64,000 nt of DNA from Shewanella xiamenensis. GTDB lineage: Bacteria > Pseudomonadota > Gammaproteobacteria > Enterobacterales > Shewanellaceae. A program made the translations under genes and the position numbers. Location: assembly GCF_014647135.1 (NCBI RefSeq), contig NZ_BMOP01000008.1:118830-182829 (forward strand). Reading direction: 5' to 3'. Positions 9,161-18,171 of the stretch are shown here, one piece after another (the stretch's first letter is position 1; each line of letters opens with the position of its first letter). The notes under the pieces were generated by a model that worked only from the letters and a program-made list of their open reading frames with translations, had not been told where the DNA came from and ran no database searches.

Positions 9161-10351
9161 TCAATAAAAGGGTGATGGATCTATATCTAAGGAGCTTGGC
9201 GATACGCCTCGCTCAATGTGAAGGTCTGATTTAAGAAGGTCTACCATGGCGACTTCAGTGTAACGCTTTGCTTTTAGAGAATAAAAACACTTCACAATTG
9301 GATGTAATGCATCTCTATCCTTGGAGGTCCAAACAATACCAACTCGACCATCGGACAATTCGACTAAAGAGCCTACAGGATATACACCGATACAACGAAT
9401 AAACTCATAAACCAGCTCTTGATCTAAGTGAAATGGCGTCAAGCTCAGTAAGATCTTAAAGGCGGCCGCAGGACTCATGGCCTCTTTGTAGCAACGCGTC
9501 GCGGTTAAGGCATCAAATATATCGACAATACAACTCATCCGACCGTGGCGAGGTATCTCATCTCCCTTTAATCCCCTTGGATAGCCCCGCCCATCTAATT
9601 TTTCATGGTGCATTAGGCAGATATCTTTGCTTATCTGCGACAAACCTTTGGTTTCATTCATTATTTCAAGTGCATATACTTGATGCAACTTCATATGCTC
9701 GAATTCTTCAGGCGTGAGCTTGCCCGGTTTATGCAGGACTTTATTGTCAACCTTAATCTTGCCAATATCATGCAAAATGCCGCCCACCGCCATTTCTCTT
9801 AACATAGCGCGGTCGAGTTTAAGGTATTTACCGAAAGTAACGAGCAGGAAGGCGACATTCACTGAGTGCTCTAACAGATAAGCATCTTTAGTGCGCAGTG
9901 CTGACATACACTTTAGGGCGTCTTCATCCAACAACACTGACTCGATCATGCTGTCAGCAAGTGCTTCAAAAGGAGCGACTTCAATCGCTTTACCCTCGAA
10001 TGTTTCTGAGAGTACTTTGCGAATGAGATCCTTCGCTTCGGTCAAAATGACCTTCGCCTGCGCTTGTTGCTTCTCACGGGTCAGTAGGGATTTTTTAACT
10101 TCTGATAGGCTATCGTTGCTGGCTTTACGTTTAAAACCACAATGTTCAGCCGAACGCTCCGTATCGACCCAAACATATTTGATGCCACTCTTTGATAATT
10201 TTAGAATCGAGTCCTTGTGCTTGATTTGTCCAGCATTTGCAATTGCCAACCGGCCCTGATCATTTCTGTCAATTGCTGTGACAAACATTCCCAGCGTCAA
10301 TTTCGACACTGGCAATTTGATTAGGTCAACCGATTCTGCCGACTCACTCAT
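9161..10351 (-). CDS. HD-GYP domain cyclic-di-GMP phosphodiesterase (DUF3391 N-terminus)
   Basis: A 396-residue soluble protein. The N-terminal 130 residues (LPVSKLTLGMFVTAIDRN...) match the DUF3391 domain that often precedes HD-GYP. The HD-GYP core shows HDIGKIKV (metal-binding HD), HHEKLDGRGYPRGLKGDEIP (HH...GYP signature) and SCIVDIFDALTATR. All expected metal ligands are present, so it should hydrolyse cyclic di-GMP. The C-terminal extension (about 330-396) includes a small beta-rich segment. Monocistronic; no sensor domain is recognisable. Confidence 0.85.
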   Translation of the reverse strand: MSESAESVDLIKLPVSKLTLGMFVTAIDRNDQGRLAIANAGQIKHKDSILKLSKSGIKYVWVDTERSAEHCGFKRKASNDSLSEVKKSLLTREKQQAQAKVILTEAKDLIRKVLSETFEGKAIEVAPFEALADSMIESVLLDEDALKCMSALRTKDAYLLEHSVNVAFLLVTFGKYLKLDRAMLREMAVGGILHDIGKIKVDNKVLHKPGKLTPEEFEHMKLHQVYALEIMNETKGLSQISKDICLMHHEKLDGRGYPRGLKGDEIPRHGRMSCIVDIFDALTATRCYKEAMSPAAAFKILLSLTPFHLDQELVYEFIRCIGVYPVGSLVELSDGRVGIVWTSKDRDALHPIVKCFYSLKAKRYTEVAMVDLLKSDLHIERGVSPSSLDIDPSPFY

Positions 10352-10499
10352 ACTAGCAACCCCAAGGCATAGAGAATATTACTGCTATCGACTACGTAAC
10401 ATGCCGCACTATTGGGCGCACGATGCCGTTATTTACTTCCTGGAAGTATAGGACAGTATAACGCGCATTCTATGCTGAGGAAGATAAAAGCACCATATG

Positions 10500-10520
10500 C
10501 TTTGATGATTAGCATCAAAG
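10500..10520 (-). terminator. Hairpin downstream of the TonB/ECF operon
   Basis: CTTTGATG and CATCAAAG form an 8-bp stem with a 5-base loop, about 50 bases past the last stop of the minus-strand operon. The T-run on the minus strand is poor, so termination is only probable. The 218-base gap between the operon and the HD-GYP gene holds nothing else I recognise. Confidence 0.35.
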
Positions 10521-10568
10521 AACAAGACAAAAACCCAGTAGAATCCTATGCCATTGCTCAAGAGCGAG

Positions 10569-10811
10569 CTAATCGTCTAATAATATAGCATTTTTTAATA
10601 TTACACATTCGAAGCTTGCCACCATCCAACGGCGATATTGGCAGTTATAGCAGGAATGAAGATCATCATCTATCTGCTCATCTTCATCATCTGGAGCAAA
10701 ATGAGTGCACAACCGCGCCGCCCGCCTTGCTTCTGAATATTGCTGTAAACCCGCCCGAAAAATCCAACGTTCAGTCTCATATTCAAACAGCTTGAGTAAC
10801 TTTTGATCCAT
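10569..10811 (-). CDS. Small Cys-containing protein, last gene of the TonB/ECF operon
   Basis: An 80-residue protein starting MDQKLLKLFEYETERWIFRA. The ATG at 10811 has GAGGTGGGA just upstream and lies 7 bases after the stop of the TiaS-like gene, so it is co-transcribed. It has an acidic patch (DDEDEQIDDD) and four Cys: one in RLCTHF, two in SCYNCQYRRW and one in SFECVI. A C-x2-C plus two outlying Cys could hold Zn or an iron-sulfur cluster, but this is not shown. I do not recognise the family. Confidence 0.6.
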   Translation of the reverse strand: MDQKLLKLFEYETERWIFRAGLQQYSEARRAARLCTHFAPDDEDEQIDDDLHSCYNCQYRRWMVASFECVILKNAILLDD

Positions 10812-10818
10812 TCCCACC

Positions 10819-11556
10819 TCAATAGTCCTGCAAGGCTTGCTTGCCAGCATTACGCCACAGCTCACCGTCCTTCGCGACTAATAAAACAAATTGATGTTCA
10901 AGATAGACAGCTTTTACTTTGCCTTTGAGTTGGACTTTTTCGTCTGCGGCCAAGCGGTATTTATCGGTACTCATCACCGCATCCAAGCCGGTTTGTTCGA
11001 GGATATCCGCCACAGGTAGCTCAAGGGAAACCTCTTCAAGTTGACCGAGTTTGATTTGGCCCTTCACTCGCCCATCATTGCCCATTAACCGCAATCCAAG
11101 CCCAGCCAAAGCACCAATCACACCTTGACCAGTACCACCGTGTTCAGTCAGATGAATCTGTAACTGCTCAGCAAGCTGATAGGCGGCCGCTTTGGTAATG
11201 ACTTCACACTTGGCTCTGAGCCCAAAGTCTATCAGCGCGTTCACATCATAGTCCGAATCGACATCCAAAATTGCAATCCCAGGATCTGCCTTAGGTGCAG
11301 ATTCAGCCACCAGATGCGCGACCGCCAGACGATAGATCTCGGCCTGTGATAACGGCGACTGCAACGCAAAACACATGGCGCTATTGTGAGAGGTGTAAGG
11401 AATATCAGGATGCACAAATAATTGGTGCCGCGTCACAAAGGAAGCCTTGCCACCCGAGTTTTGCGCGAGCAAATGTGCAATTTCCTCAGCTATCTCGCCT
11501 GTGCCTTTAGTGCCAATGTCGTCGGTATCATCGATACAAATAAGCCAATTTTTCAT
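10819..11556 (-). CDS. TiaS-like (COG1571-type) ATP-binding domain protein
   Basis: A 245-residue protein. Near the N-terminus it carries CIDDTDDIGTKGTGEIAEEI and, further on, HPDIPYTSHNSAMC. These correspond to the DDTDS...GT and Y-T-S-H-N motifs of the kinase-like domain of archaeal TiaS, which attaches agmatine to tRNA-Ile2. Middle (GGTGQGVIGALAGLGLRL) and C-terminal OB-like parts (VQLKGKVKAVYLEHQFVLLV) follow. The length is about half of archaeal TiaS and the Zn ribbon is missing. Bacteria use TilS for the tRNA job, so a different substrate is likely, perhaps what the adjacent importer carries. That link is inferred only from the operon. Confidence 0.65.
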   Translation of the reverse strand: MKNWLICIDDTDDIGTKGTGEIAEEIAHLLAQNSGGKASFVTRHQLFVHPDIPYTSHNSAMCFALQSPLSQAEIYRLAVAHLVAESAPKADPGIAILDVDSDYDVNALIDFGLRAKCEVITKAAAYQLAEQLQIHLTEHGGTGQGVIGALAGLGLRLMGNDGRVKGQIKLGQLEEVSLELPVADILEQTGLDAVMSTDKYRLAADEKVQLKGKVKAVYLEHQFVLLVAKDGELWRNAGKQALQDY

Positions 11557-11571
11557 CGGTATTCCTAGCAG

Positions 11572-12114
11572 TTAAAACTTGTCACGGTGGAGGAGGTCAT
11601 GGGCCTTAAGCCTATGCAGCACGGGAGGCACCAGCAGGGCACCTAAGGTGGCAAAAAATCCACCCTTAAGCACGCTAGCACCCCATTGGATCAGTACAAC
11701 ATCGAGCGCCATGCCCGCCAGCGCATTGGTCAGAGCCACTTTGACCGCCCAGGCCATACAGCCAACAATGCCTAAAATCACGCAGCGCCAGTGCAGGCTT
11801 AAGGTGAGAGGTAGCAACAAGGCCACCAGATCCATCGCAATAGCAGGTAAGATAAACTTCAATAAAATCATTGGGCCGCCCTTACCAACACCGAGCGCCA
11901 TCGCGACTAGCCCTGCAACACCACCACAGGCAATCATGCTACCAAAACGCCCAAGTACGCCGTAGCAAATCAAATAGAAGAAACTCATCAAAAACATGCT
12001 ATGGCCAGAAATCCCGAGCTTAAGCCTTAACATACTCGTCAATGCCACCAGCAAAGTGGCGCAAAAACCAATAAACAGCGAGTCCTGCAAACTCAGAGGA
12101 AGTTTTTTCTTCAT
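11572..12114 (-). CDS. ECF importer substrate-binding (S) component, putative
   Basis: A 180-residue very hydrophobic protein with about six helices (MKKKLPLSLQDSLFIGF start). The ATG at 12114 overlaps the EcfT stop by 4 bases (ATGA), so it is translationally coupled. Size, six-helix layout and position right after the T component fit an ECF S component. None of the vitamin- or metal-specific S families is recognisable to me, so the ligand is unknown. A TTG 24 bases upstream is a less likely start. Confidence 0.65.
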   Translation of the reverse strand: MKKKLPLSLQDSLFIGFCATLLVALTSMLRLKLGISGHSMFLMSFFYLICYGVLGRFGSMIACGGVAGLVAMALGVGKGGPMILLKFILPAIAMDLVALLLPLTLSLHWRCVILGIVGCMAWAVKVALTNALAGMALDVVLIQWGASVLKGGFFATLGALLVPPVLHRLKAHDLLHRDKF

Positions 12115-12794
12115 TTTTTGTCTCTCGGTGAGTGCCAATGGGTGACACGCGTACTCTTGCCAAAGTGACGACTCTGGGCCGCAACCGCCATCTGGCGAGA
12201 TAATTTAAGTAATTGGATTAATACAGGAAACAGCACGCAATACACTAGCTCAGGCCAATTTTTAGGATTTCGCAGCGCCTTAGGGGTAATACGCGCGCCT
12301 CGCAGACATTGGATCTGATAAATCTCGCGCACTTCATCCGCCATATAGGGCAGCAAACTCAAAGATGCGGCCACCACAAAGGCCCATTTGCTCGGCAAAA
12401 ATGCACTTAATACTTCGCCAATGCGCTCGGGCGCCGCTGTGATACACAACCACCAGCCGGGGATAGTCGCTAAAATAATGCGTCCCACCACCACGGCGCC
12501 TTGGGCGAGGTGATCAACGCCATAGAGCAATAAATAAAGACTTAAAGTAATCGTCAGTTGAATCACACCGAGTTTAACCACGCCCATAATACTGCCCCGG
12601 CGCGCTAAGCCATGGAGCACTAGCAAGCCATTCACGGCCGCCAGCGGCAGCAATAAATCGGCGGGCAATACAAAAGCGCAGGCGGAAAGTACGCAGACGA
12701 AAAACAGCGACAGCGCGCATAGCGTAGTTTCTTGCTTCTCGCGACTCCAACGCCGGCGGGCACGTAGTCGCCATCGACGACAACTAACCCACAT
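12111..12794 (-). CDS. ecfT: ECF transporter transmembrane (T) component
   Basis: A 227-residue protein: Arg-rich cytosolic N-terminus, four or more membrane helices, then a helical coupling domain. The two signature motifs of EcfT coupling helices are present in modified form: QIQCLRGARI (x-R-G-A) and AQSRHFGKSTR. These bind the ATPase pair. The gene starts inside the 3' end of the ATPase gene (11-base overlap) and overlaps the S-component gene. Confidence 0.8.
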   Translation of the reverse strand: MWVSCRRWRLRARRRWSREKQETTLCALSLFFVCVLSACAFVLPADLLLPLAAVNGLLVLHGLARRGSIMGVVKLGVIQLTITLSLYLLLYGVDHLAQGAVVVGRIILATIPGWWLCITAAPERIGEVLSAFLPSKWAFVVAASLSLLPYMADEVREIYQIQCLRGARITPKALRNPKNWPELVYCVLFPVLIQLLKLSRQMAVAAQSRHFGKSTRVTHWHSPRDKK

Positions 12795-14148
12795 AGCGCT
12801 CCTCCATCAGAGTGTCTTCCGTCAACAACCCATTGTGTAAACTGAGTTGCCGAGACACGGCACTATGCACGACTACTCTGTGACTACTCATTAGAATGGC
12901 GCAACCCTGCGCACTGAGGCGCTTGAGCAGATACCATACTTTGCGATAGTACTCTTTATCCATGCCCGCGAGTGGATCATCAAGTAGCAACACCTTAGGC
13001 TGCAAGCAGGCTAATGATGCCAAGGCAATAAGATGCTGTTGACCGTAGGACAACTTATGAGGCGACTGTTCGGCCAGCGCACTCAATTCGAGATCGAGCA
13101 GCATTTGCTCGGCACGCTCTTTAGGCAGTTCGAAACGATTCAAACTAAACTGCATCTCGGCCAGCACGCTGGTTTCAAACAGTTGTCGACTCGGCCTTTG
13201 CAGCAATAACCCTAACTCGGCGCCATATACACCGAGTTTAGGCTTACGGCCCAACACCTTGAGCGGCAAGCGCAACTTTAGGTGCAGCATGCCCGCGATG
13301 GATTTTAATAGGCTAGTTTTACCCGCACCATTATCCCCGACTAAGGTCACTATCTCGCCGGCGTGCAATTCAAACCCTTGTGGACAGCTAAACAAGGGCT
13401 GACAACCATCGAAGCAGAAATCAAACGCCTCGGCGCTCACCTGTACTTTGCCTAAGTGATGTGTACTTCCCCAAGCTCTCACTGGCGCTTCCTGCACGGT
13501 GGCATCGCTGACGGTATATATCCCCTCGGATAAACGGCCTGCCTCTAATTGCCAATAGTGCTGGATAATCTCGGCAAAGGCCGCCGCATTATGCTCCACT
13601 AACACCAATGCCATGCCTTCGGCAATTAGATTGCGTAATACCGCTAACAGCTCACTCACACCATGGTCATCGAGCTGCGCCCATGGCTCATCGAGCAAGA
13701 GTAAATGCGGCTCACACACCAACTGTGCGGCAATCATCAAACGGTATTTTTGACCGAGAGAAAGGGTGCTGACTGGGGTGTCGAGCCGTAAAAACAGCCC
13801 GACGCGTCGCAGCGCTAACTGCACTTTAGGTAACATATTCTCGGCTGGGATGCCGAGATTCTCTAAGGCGAAGGCGACTTCGGCCCCAACAGTCTGCCGC
13901 AGTAACTGAGTTTGCGGATCTTGCATCACTAAGCCAGTAACCAACTCGGGGTGACGCCAAATATCGCCCTCATGCGGGCGATTCTGCACGCCCGCCAGTA
14001 GATTTAATAGACTCGATTTACCCGAGCCCGTGGGCCCACTCACACAATGGCATTGGCCTGCGCCAATCGAGAGCTTAAGCTCCTGTAAAACCGGGGCTAG
14101 CTGGCTGCCATAGTTAAAGCTGACACCGTCGAGCTCGAGTAATTTCAT
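12784..14148 (-). CDS. ECF-type ABC transporter fused double ATPase
   Basis: A 454-residue protein with two ABC ATPase domains in tandem. The first has GPTGSGKSSLLNLLAG (about 40-55), a signature STLSLGQKYRL and Walker B LLLLDEPWAQLDD. The second has GDNGAGKTSLLKSIAG (about 270), signature KLSYGQQHLIALASL and LLLDDPLAGMD. The first matches EcfA-like halves well. In the second the usual Glu after Walker B Asp is Asp (DDP), which may slow hydrolysis in that half. It follows the TonB receptor by 1 base and overlaps ecfT, energising uptake across the inner membrane. Confidence 0.85.
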   Translation of the reverse strand: MKLLELDGVSFNYGSQLAPVLQELKLSIGAGQCHCVSGPTGSGKSSLLNLLAGVQNRPHEGDIWRHPELVTGLVMQDPQTQLLRQTVGAEVAFALENLGIPAENMLPKVQLALRRVGLFLRLDTPVSTLSLGQKYRLMIAAQLVCEPHLLLLDEPWAQLDDHGVSELLAVLRNLIAEGMALVLVEHNAAAFAEIIQHYWQLEAGRLSEGIYTVSDATVQEAPVRAWGSTHHLGKVQVSAEAFDFCFDGCQPLFSCPQGFELHAGEIVTLVGDNGAGKTSLLKSIAGMLHLKLRLPLKVLGRKPKLGVYGAELGLLLQRPSRQLFETSVLAEMQFSLNRFELPKERAEQMLLDLELSALAEQSPHKLSYGQQHLIALASLACLQPKVLLLDDPLAGMDKEYYRKVWYLLKRLSAQGCAILMSSHRVVVHSAVSRQLSLHNGLLTEDTLMEERYVG

Positions 14149-14149
14149 C

Positions 14150-16369
14150 TTAAATCTGCCAGTTCACACCCACGAAGAACTGACGGCCAGCCTGAGGCAA
14201 GGCTTCACTCTGGTAGTAGTTCTCATCCAATAGGTTAGTGGCACGCAGATACACGTCTAACTTATCGGTGATCAGCGGCTGCACTAAGTTGATATCCACT
14301 AAGGTGTAGTTATCCAGCGACTGCTGTTGATACTGGTTCTGACCGTTCACTTTCACCTGAGTCGCATAAACCTGATCGAGGATACGTTCCACATTGAGGT
14401 GGACTTGTGTCTCGAATGGGAATTCGTAGCTCATTTGCCAGCGCAGCTGGTGACGAGGACGGTATTGCAGTGCATCTAAGGTATCGTCGCCTTCCATTTC
14501 TTTCGAGTCTAGGAAGCTGTAAGAGAAGCTCAGATCTAAATGCTCAATCGCATGATTGTTAATCTGGAAATCAACCCCTTTGAACTCATAGCGTCCCATA
14601 TTTTGGTAGAAACCCGCAGTATCTTTGGCGATATAGTTCTTCGCATCGGTGTAAAAACCATAGAGCGAGAAGTCGGTACTGGCGGGTAAGTTTTGCTCTA
14701 AACCCAACTCAACATGCTTAGACTCTTCTGCTTCTAAATCACGGTTACCCGATGATTGCGAGTACAAGTTCACCATGGAAGGGAAACGGACTTTACGTGC
14801 CACACTTAGGCTTAAACGTGAATCGGGTACCACTTGCCAGTAGCTTGACGCCATTGCCGAGTAGTTATCATCCGTGCCATCAGAGGCATCGAGTGAATGG
14901 AAAGCTCCACCTAAGGTAACGCCGTAGTTGTGCTCAGATTGATACTGATATTCGGCCGCCGCAGTATATAACCATGCAGAATCATTTAGGTTTTCAGCGC
15001 CGCCAGAACCGCCACCGCTACCATTGCCACCGCCGGAACCTGTTCCGCCGCCACTACCAGTGCCACCGCCAGAACCTGTTCCGCCACCACTACCAGTGCC
15101 ACCGCCAGAGCCTGTTCCGCCGCCGCTGCCAGTACCACCGCCGGAACCTGTTCCGCCGCCGCTGCCAGTGCCACCGCCAGAACCTGTTCCGCCACCGCTA
15201 CCAGAGCCGCTGCCGGAACCTGAACCAGTGCCCGAGTTATTCCCCGTACCACTACCAGTATTGCTGGAGTATGTGTCCACTACAGACTTCCAGCTCTGCT
15301 CTTCAGCAATCACAGAGGTGGTTAACAGCCCGGCCTTATGAAAATCAGTGATCAGCTGTAAATTGACCCCTTGAACCACGGAGCGACCGTCTTGAGTTTG
15401 CGTTAATGCCAAATAAGTTTCATCGGCATAAGCGGCTTCTAAGGTATCGCTTTGATTGTGATAGCCAAAACCACGCAGGGTAAAAGTATCGTCGAACTGA
15501 TGGGCTAAGCCGAGCTGGAAGGTATGTGAATCGTAATCGTCGGTGCGCTCATACTTAAGTTTGCCACTGCCAGTTCCATCACGGGCAGGTTTGCCCCATT
15601 CGCCATTACGCAGTGCCGCGTTGGCAATCAGTTGGGTCTTATCCGATAACCAGTAACTACCTTGGGCATAAACGTTGGTGACTTCTTTATCTGAGTTGGC
15701 ACGCAGTTCACCGTCTTGATATTTGGTCGGCTCGAAATCGTTCGACATCGGGAAACCATCGGTCTGTTGACGGCTAACACTCACTAATCCCTGCCAGTCA
15801 TCACCCGAACCTGCGGCGCTGATGTCGCCATTAAAGGTATTGTCTTTACCCGCTTCTACACGTCCAGACAAGGCGGGCGCTGTGCTGCCTTGCTTAGTAA
15901 TAATATTGATCACCCCGCCGGCACCGCTTGGGCCGTACAGCACTGAAGTCGGGCCAACCGACACTTCAACCGAGGCAATTTGGCTAGTTGGGATCACGCT
16001 CGGATCGAACTGCCCATCATCGGCACTGCTCATAGGTACGCCGTTGACCAGTAAAGTGACATGGCGAGTCTTAAAACCACGTATATCAACCCTAGGGGTG
16101 CCATCACCACCCACACGGATATAAACCCCGGGCACATTCTTCAGCACTTGGTCTAATGTCTGCGCACCCAAAGCACGGATTTCGGCCTCATTGATGCTCC
16201 AATGAGTGGTCGCCAATTGCTCCGCATCGGCGCCTTCGCCATGGACTACAATCACTTCATTCACATTTAGCAGGGGATCGCGGGCGATTTCATCGGCGTG
16301 AGCAGTTAAACTGAGCCCAATCGCTAACGCTAAGGACGACACTCTAAAAATCGTTTGTCTGGTAATCAT
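14150..16369 (-). CDS. TonB-dependent outer-membrane receptor with Gly-Thr-Ser repeat insert
   Basis: A 739-residue receptor: signal peptide (about 1-25, ending AHA), a TonB-box-like NEVIVVHG near residue 37 and a plug domain (IDR/DIRGFKTRHVTLLVNGVP, VEVSVGPTSVLYGPSGAGGV). A 22-strand barrel ends in ...RQFFVGVNWQI with the expected terminal aromatic pattern. Residues about 370-455 form a Gly/Ser/Thr low-complexity insert with nine consecutive TGSGGG units, probably in an extracellular loop. It is first in an operon with an ECF importer, so both carry the same unknown ligand across the two membranes. No Fur box or cobalamin riboswitch was seen upstream. Confidence 0.85.
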   Translation of the reverse strand: MITRQTIFRVSSLALAIGLSLTAHADEIARDPLLNVNEVIVVHGEGADAEQLATTHWSINEAEIRALGAQTLDQVLKNVPGVYIRVGGDGTPRVDIRGFKTRHVTLLVNGVPMSSADDGQFDPSVIPTSQIASVEVSVGPTSVLYGPSGAGGVINIITKQGSTAPALSGRVEAGKDNTFNGDISAAGSGDDWQGLVSVSRQQTDGFPMSNDFEPTKYQDGELRANSDKEVTNVYAQGSYWLSDKTQLIANAALRNGEWGKPARDGTGSGKLKYERTDDYDSHTFQLGLAHQFDDTFTLRGFGYHNQSDTLEAAYADETYLALTQTQDGRSVVQGVNLQLITDFHKAGLLTTSVIAEEQSWKSVVDTYSSNTGSGTGNNSGTGSGSGSGSGSGGGTGSGGGTGSGGGTGSGGGTGSGGGTGSGGGTGSGGGTGSGGGTGSGGGTGSGGGNGSGGGSGGAENLNDSAWLYTAAAEYQYQSEHNYGVTLGGAFHSLDASDGTDDNYSAMASSYWQVVPDSRLSLSVARKVRFPSMVNLYSQSSGNRDLEAEESKHVELGLEQNLPASTDFSLYGFYTDAKNYIAKDTAGFYQNMGRYEFKGVDFQINNHAIEHLDLSFSYSFLDSKEMEGDDTLDALQYRPRHQLRWQMSYEFPFETQVHLNVERILDQVYATQVKVNGQNQYQQQSLDNYTLVDINLVQPLITDKLDVYLRATNLLDENYYQSEALPQAGRQFFVGVNWQI
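15010..15205 (-). repeat. 18/36-bp minisatellite inside the TonB receptor gene
   Basis: The coding strand alternates two 18-base units, GGAACAGGTTCTGGCGGT and GGCACTGGTAGTGGTGGC, giving a 36-base higher-order period with scattered third-position changes. Together they encode nine consecutive TGSGGG hexapeptides followed by NGSGGG. Because the unit is a multiple of three, copy-number change would alter loop length without breaking the frame. Confidence 0.85.
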
Positions 16370-16788
16370 ATTATTGTTGTCATACAGGAAATTTAAGATG
16401 TGCCCCCTATTGTGGTCTTAGATAATTCCGTCTCAACCAAAAAAAAATTAAAAACCAACCCAGATCGACTAATTACGGCAAATGGAACACACCTTTAGTC
16501 ACAAAGAGACAAAATGTCCAACACTGGCAACGGTATCGACAAAAAGACCCATCTTGGTCACATTTTTTTGCGTCTTAAAATGAGACTATGGTAAAAGTCA
16601 CACACTCATGGCTTGCTTCTTGACACTGACGGCCTCGGCCTTTAATTTGAGCGAAAGATTCTTATTTACACGCTCTAATCAACTTGGTGTAAATGACTTT
16701 AAAAAGAATGCATTAACCTAGTTCATATTCACCGCTGAGAACCGGAACTTCAGCCACTACCTTCATTCCGTTATCTTTGGAGTTTTAC
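16370..16788. other. 419-base divergent intergenic region, TonB receptor / menF
   Basis: It should hold both promoters. On the plus strand a perfect TTGACA (16620-16625) is followed 17 bases later by a poor -10 (TAATTT), a weak menF promoter candidate. On the minus side a GACA-N3-TGTC repeat lies 139 bases upstream of the receptor start. I looked for cobalamin, thiamine, molybdenum-cofactor and preQ1 riboswitch cores and saw none. Confidence 0.5.
16508..16519 (-). promoter_or_regulatory. GACA-N3-TGTC inverted repeat upstream of the TonB/ECF operon
   Basis: Read on the minus strand it is GGACATTTTGTC, nearly identical to two elements upstream of the tupA operon (GGACATTTTGAC, GGACAATTTGTC). 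It is a possible shared operator; regulator unknown. Confidence 0.35.
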
Positions 16789-18147
16789 TTGCCTGCTCAT
16801 GCCCTGTCTGAAGACCTTAAGTCTCTCATCGACAAACTCATTCAAATGAAACAGGTTCCAGCGTCGGAGCCGATAGTGCAGCTATCTTTAACGACTGTCT
16901 CTATTCCTTTGATTTCATGGTTGGCATCACAAACTCAGTATCCACGCATCTACTGGCATGGGCGTGACAAAATTGAAGAAGTTGCAGCCATAGGTGCTTG
17001 TAAAGACATAAAATTTGAAACTGGCGTCCAGGATAACGAGCTGGCCAGTGTTTACGAACGGCAACGTGTTTTATCTAGCAATCCAGACATTCGATACTAT
17101 GGCGGTGTAGCCTTTGACCGCAGCATTGAATCTTGGCCTGAGTTTGGTAATAGCCGATTTGTACTACCCAGAATCGAGTTTAGACGCAGTGCAGATCAGT
17201 TTAGTTTGCGGGTAAATCTTAATTTTGCCGATAACAATCCTATCGATGAGATCGACCTTGCTATTGCCGCTATTGAAGCGGTTATGCCAGCACGCCCCTT
17301 GGCGCCACCCAATAAACTCACCCTAGAGAGCCGCCAAGATATTCCGGACTTTCCTCGTTGGAAAACCTTAGTCGAACAAGTCGTTGAGCCTGAATTTAAT
17401 CAAGATACACCCAAGGTCGTTCTCTCACGTTTGACAGAGCTTAAGGTTAACGAGCAAGTTGATCCTTGGATGGTATTAGCCTGCTGGCAAGGCCGTAACC
17501 CCAACAGCTTTCAATTTGGATTCCAATTTAGCCCTGAGCGTACTTATATCTCCTGCTCCCCAGAGCGCTTATTTCGTCGTCGTCGGCAACAATTGTTTAC
17601 CGAGGCATTAGCGGGCACGACAGTTCGCGGATTAAATAAAGAAGAAGATGTAGCGCTAGCCAATGCGCTGCTGGAAGACAATAAAAATAGTGTTGAAAAT
17701 CAGCTTGTTCGCCGTCACATAGTCAATATGCTCACGCCTTTGAGTCAGTATGTCGGTGCAGAAGAAGCGGCCACAATCTTTAAGTTAAATCATATTCAGC
17801 ATCTGCACCGCGCTATTCGTGCCGAGTTAAAGCCCGGCGTGAACGATTTTCAGCTGTTACAAGCACTGCATCCTACACCCGCGGTGGGAGGCCTCCCTAG
17901 AGAATCTGCAATGAAGTTCATTCGCCAGCGGGAAGGCTATATGCGAGGCTGGTACGCTGGTGCTTGCGGATATTTTAATCAAGATGAGAGTGAGTTTTCA
18001 GTCGCCATCCGCAGTGCATTGATTGAGCCAGGTAAAATTAATCTGTTTGCGGGTGCGGGCATTATTGCAGGTTCAGATCCCGAGGCTGAGTGGCAAGAGC
18101 TAGAGAATAAACTTGCAACGATAATGTCGATTCTGATTGAGCTATGA
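16789..18147 (+). CDS. menF: Isochorismate synthase MenF
   Basis: A 452-residue enzyme converting chorismate to isochorismate, the first step of menaquinone synthesis. C-terminal chorismate-binding hallmarks are all visible: LAGTTVRG, HIQHLHRAIRAEL, LHPTPAVGGLPRESA, YMRGWYAGACGYF and LFAGAGIIAGSDPEAEW. The TTG at 16789 is preferred because GGAG sits 6 bases upstream; an in-frame TTG at 16777 overlaps that site. No other men genes are adjacent. Confidence 0.9.
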   Translation: MPAHALSEDLKSLIDKLIQMKQVPASEPIVQLSLTTVSIPLISWLASQTQYPRIYWHGRDKIEEVAAIGACKDIKFETGVQDNELASVYERQRVLSSNPDIRYYGGVAFDRSIESWPEFGNSRFVLPRIEFRRSADQFSLRVNLNFADNNPIDEIDLAIAAIEAVMPARPLAPPNKLTLESRQDIPDFPRWKTLVEQVVEPEFNQDTPKVVLSRLTELKVNEQVDPWMVLACWQGRNPNSFQFGFQFSPERTYISCSPERLFRRRRQQLFTEALAGTTVRGLNKEEDVALANALLEDNKNSVENQLVRRHIVNMLTPLSQYVGAEEAATIFKLNHIQHLHRAIRAELKPGVNDFQLLQALHPTPAVGGLPRESAMKFIRQREGYMRGWYAGACGYFNQDESEFSVAIRSALIEPGKINLFAGAGIIAGSDPEAEWQELENKLATIMSILIEL

Positions 18148-18171
18148 ACATTTAACACTGATGCCAAAACA

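Noticed and set aside
15010..15205. Regular 36-base repeats resembling a CRISPR array
   Set aside because: There are no unique spacers; the repeats are contiguous and lie in frame inside the TonB receptor gene.
15024..15341. Proline-rich open frame on the plus strand
   Set aside because: It is the antisense of the Gly-rich minisatellite, which is naturally stop-free on both strands.
16370..16640. Possible riboswitch upstream of the TonB receptor
   Set aside because: None of the cobalamin, TPP, FMN, molybdenum-cofactor or preQ1 conserved cores were found; only short hairpins are present.
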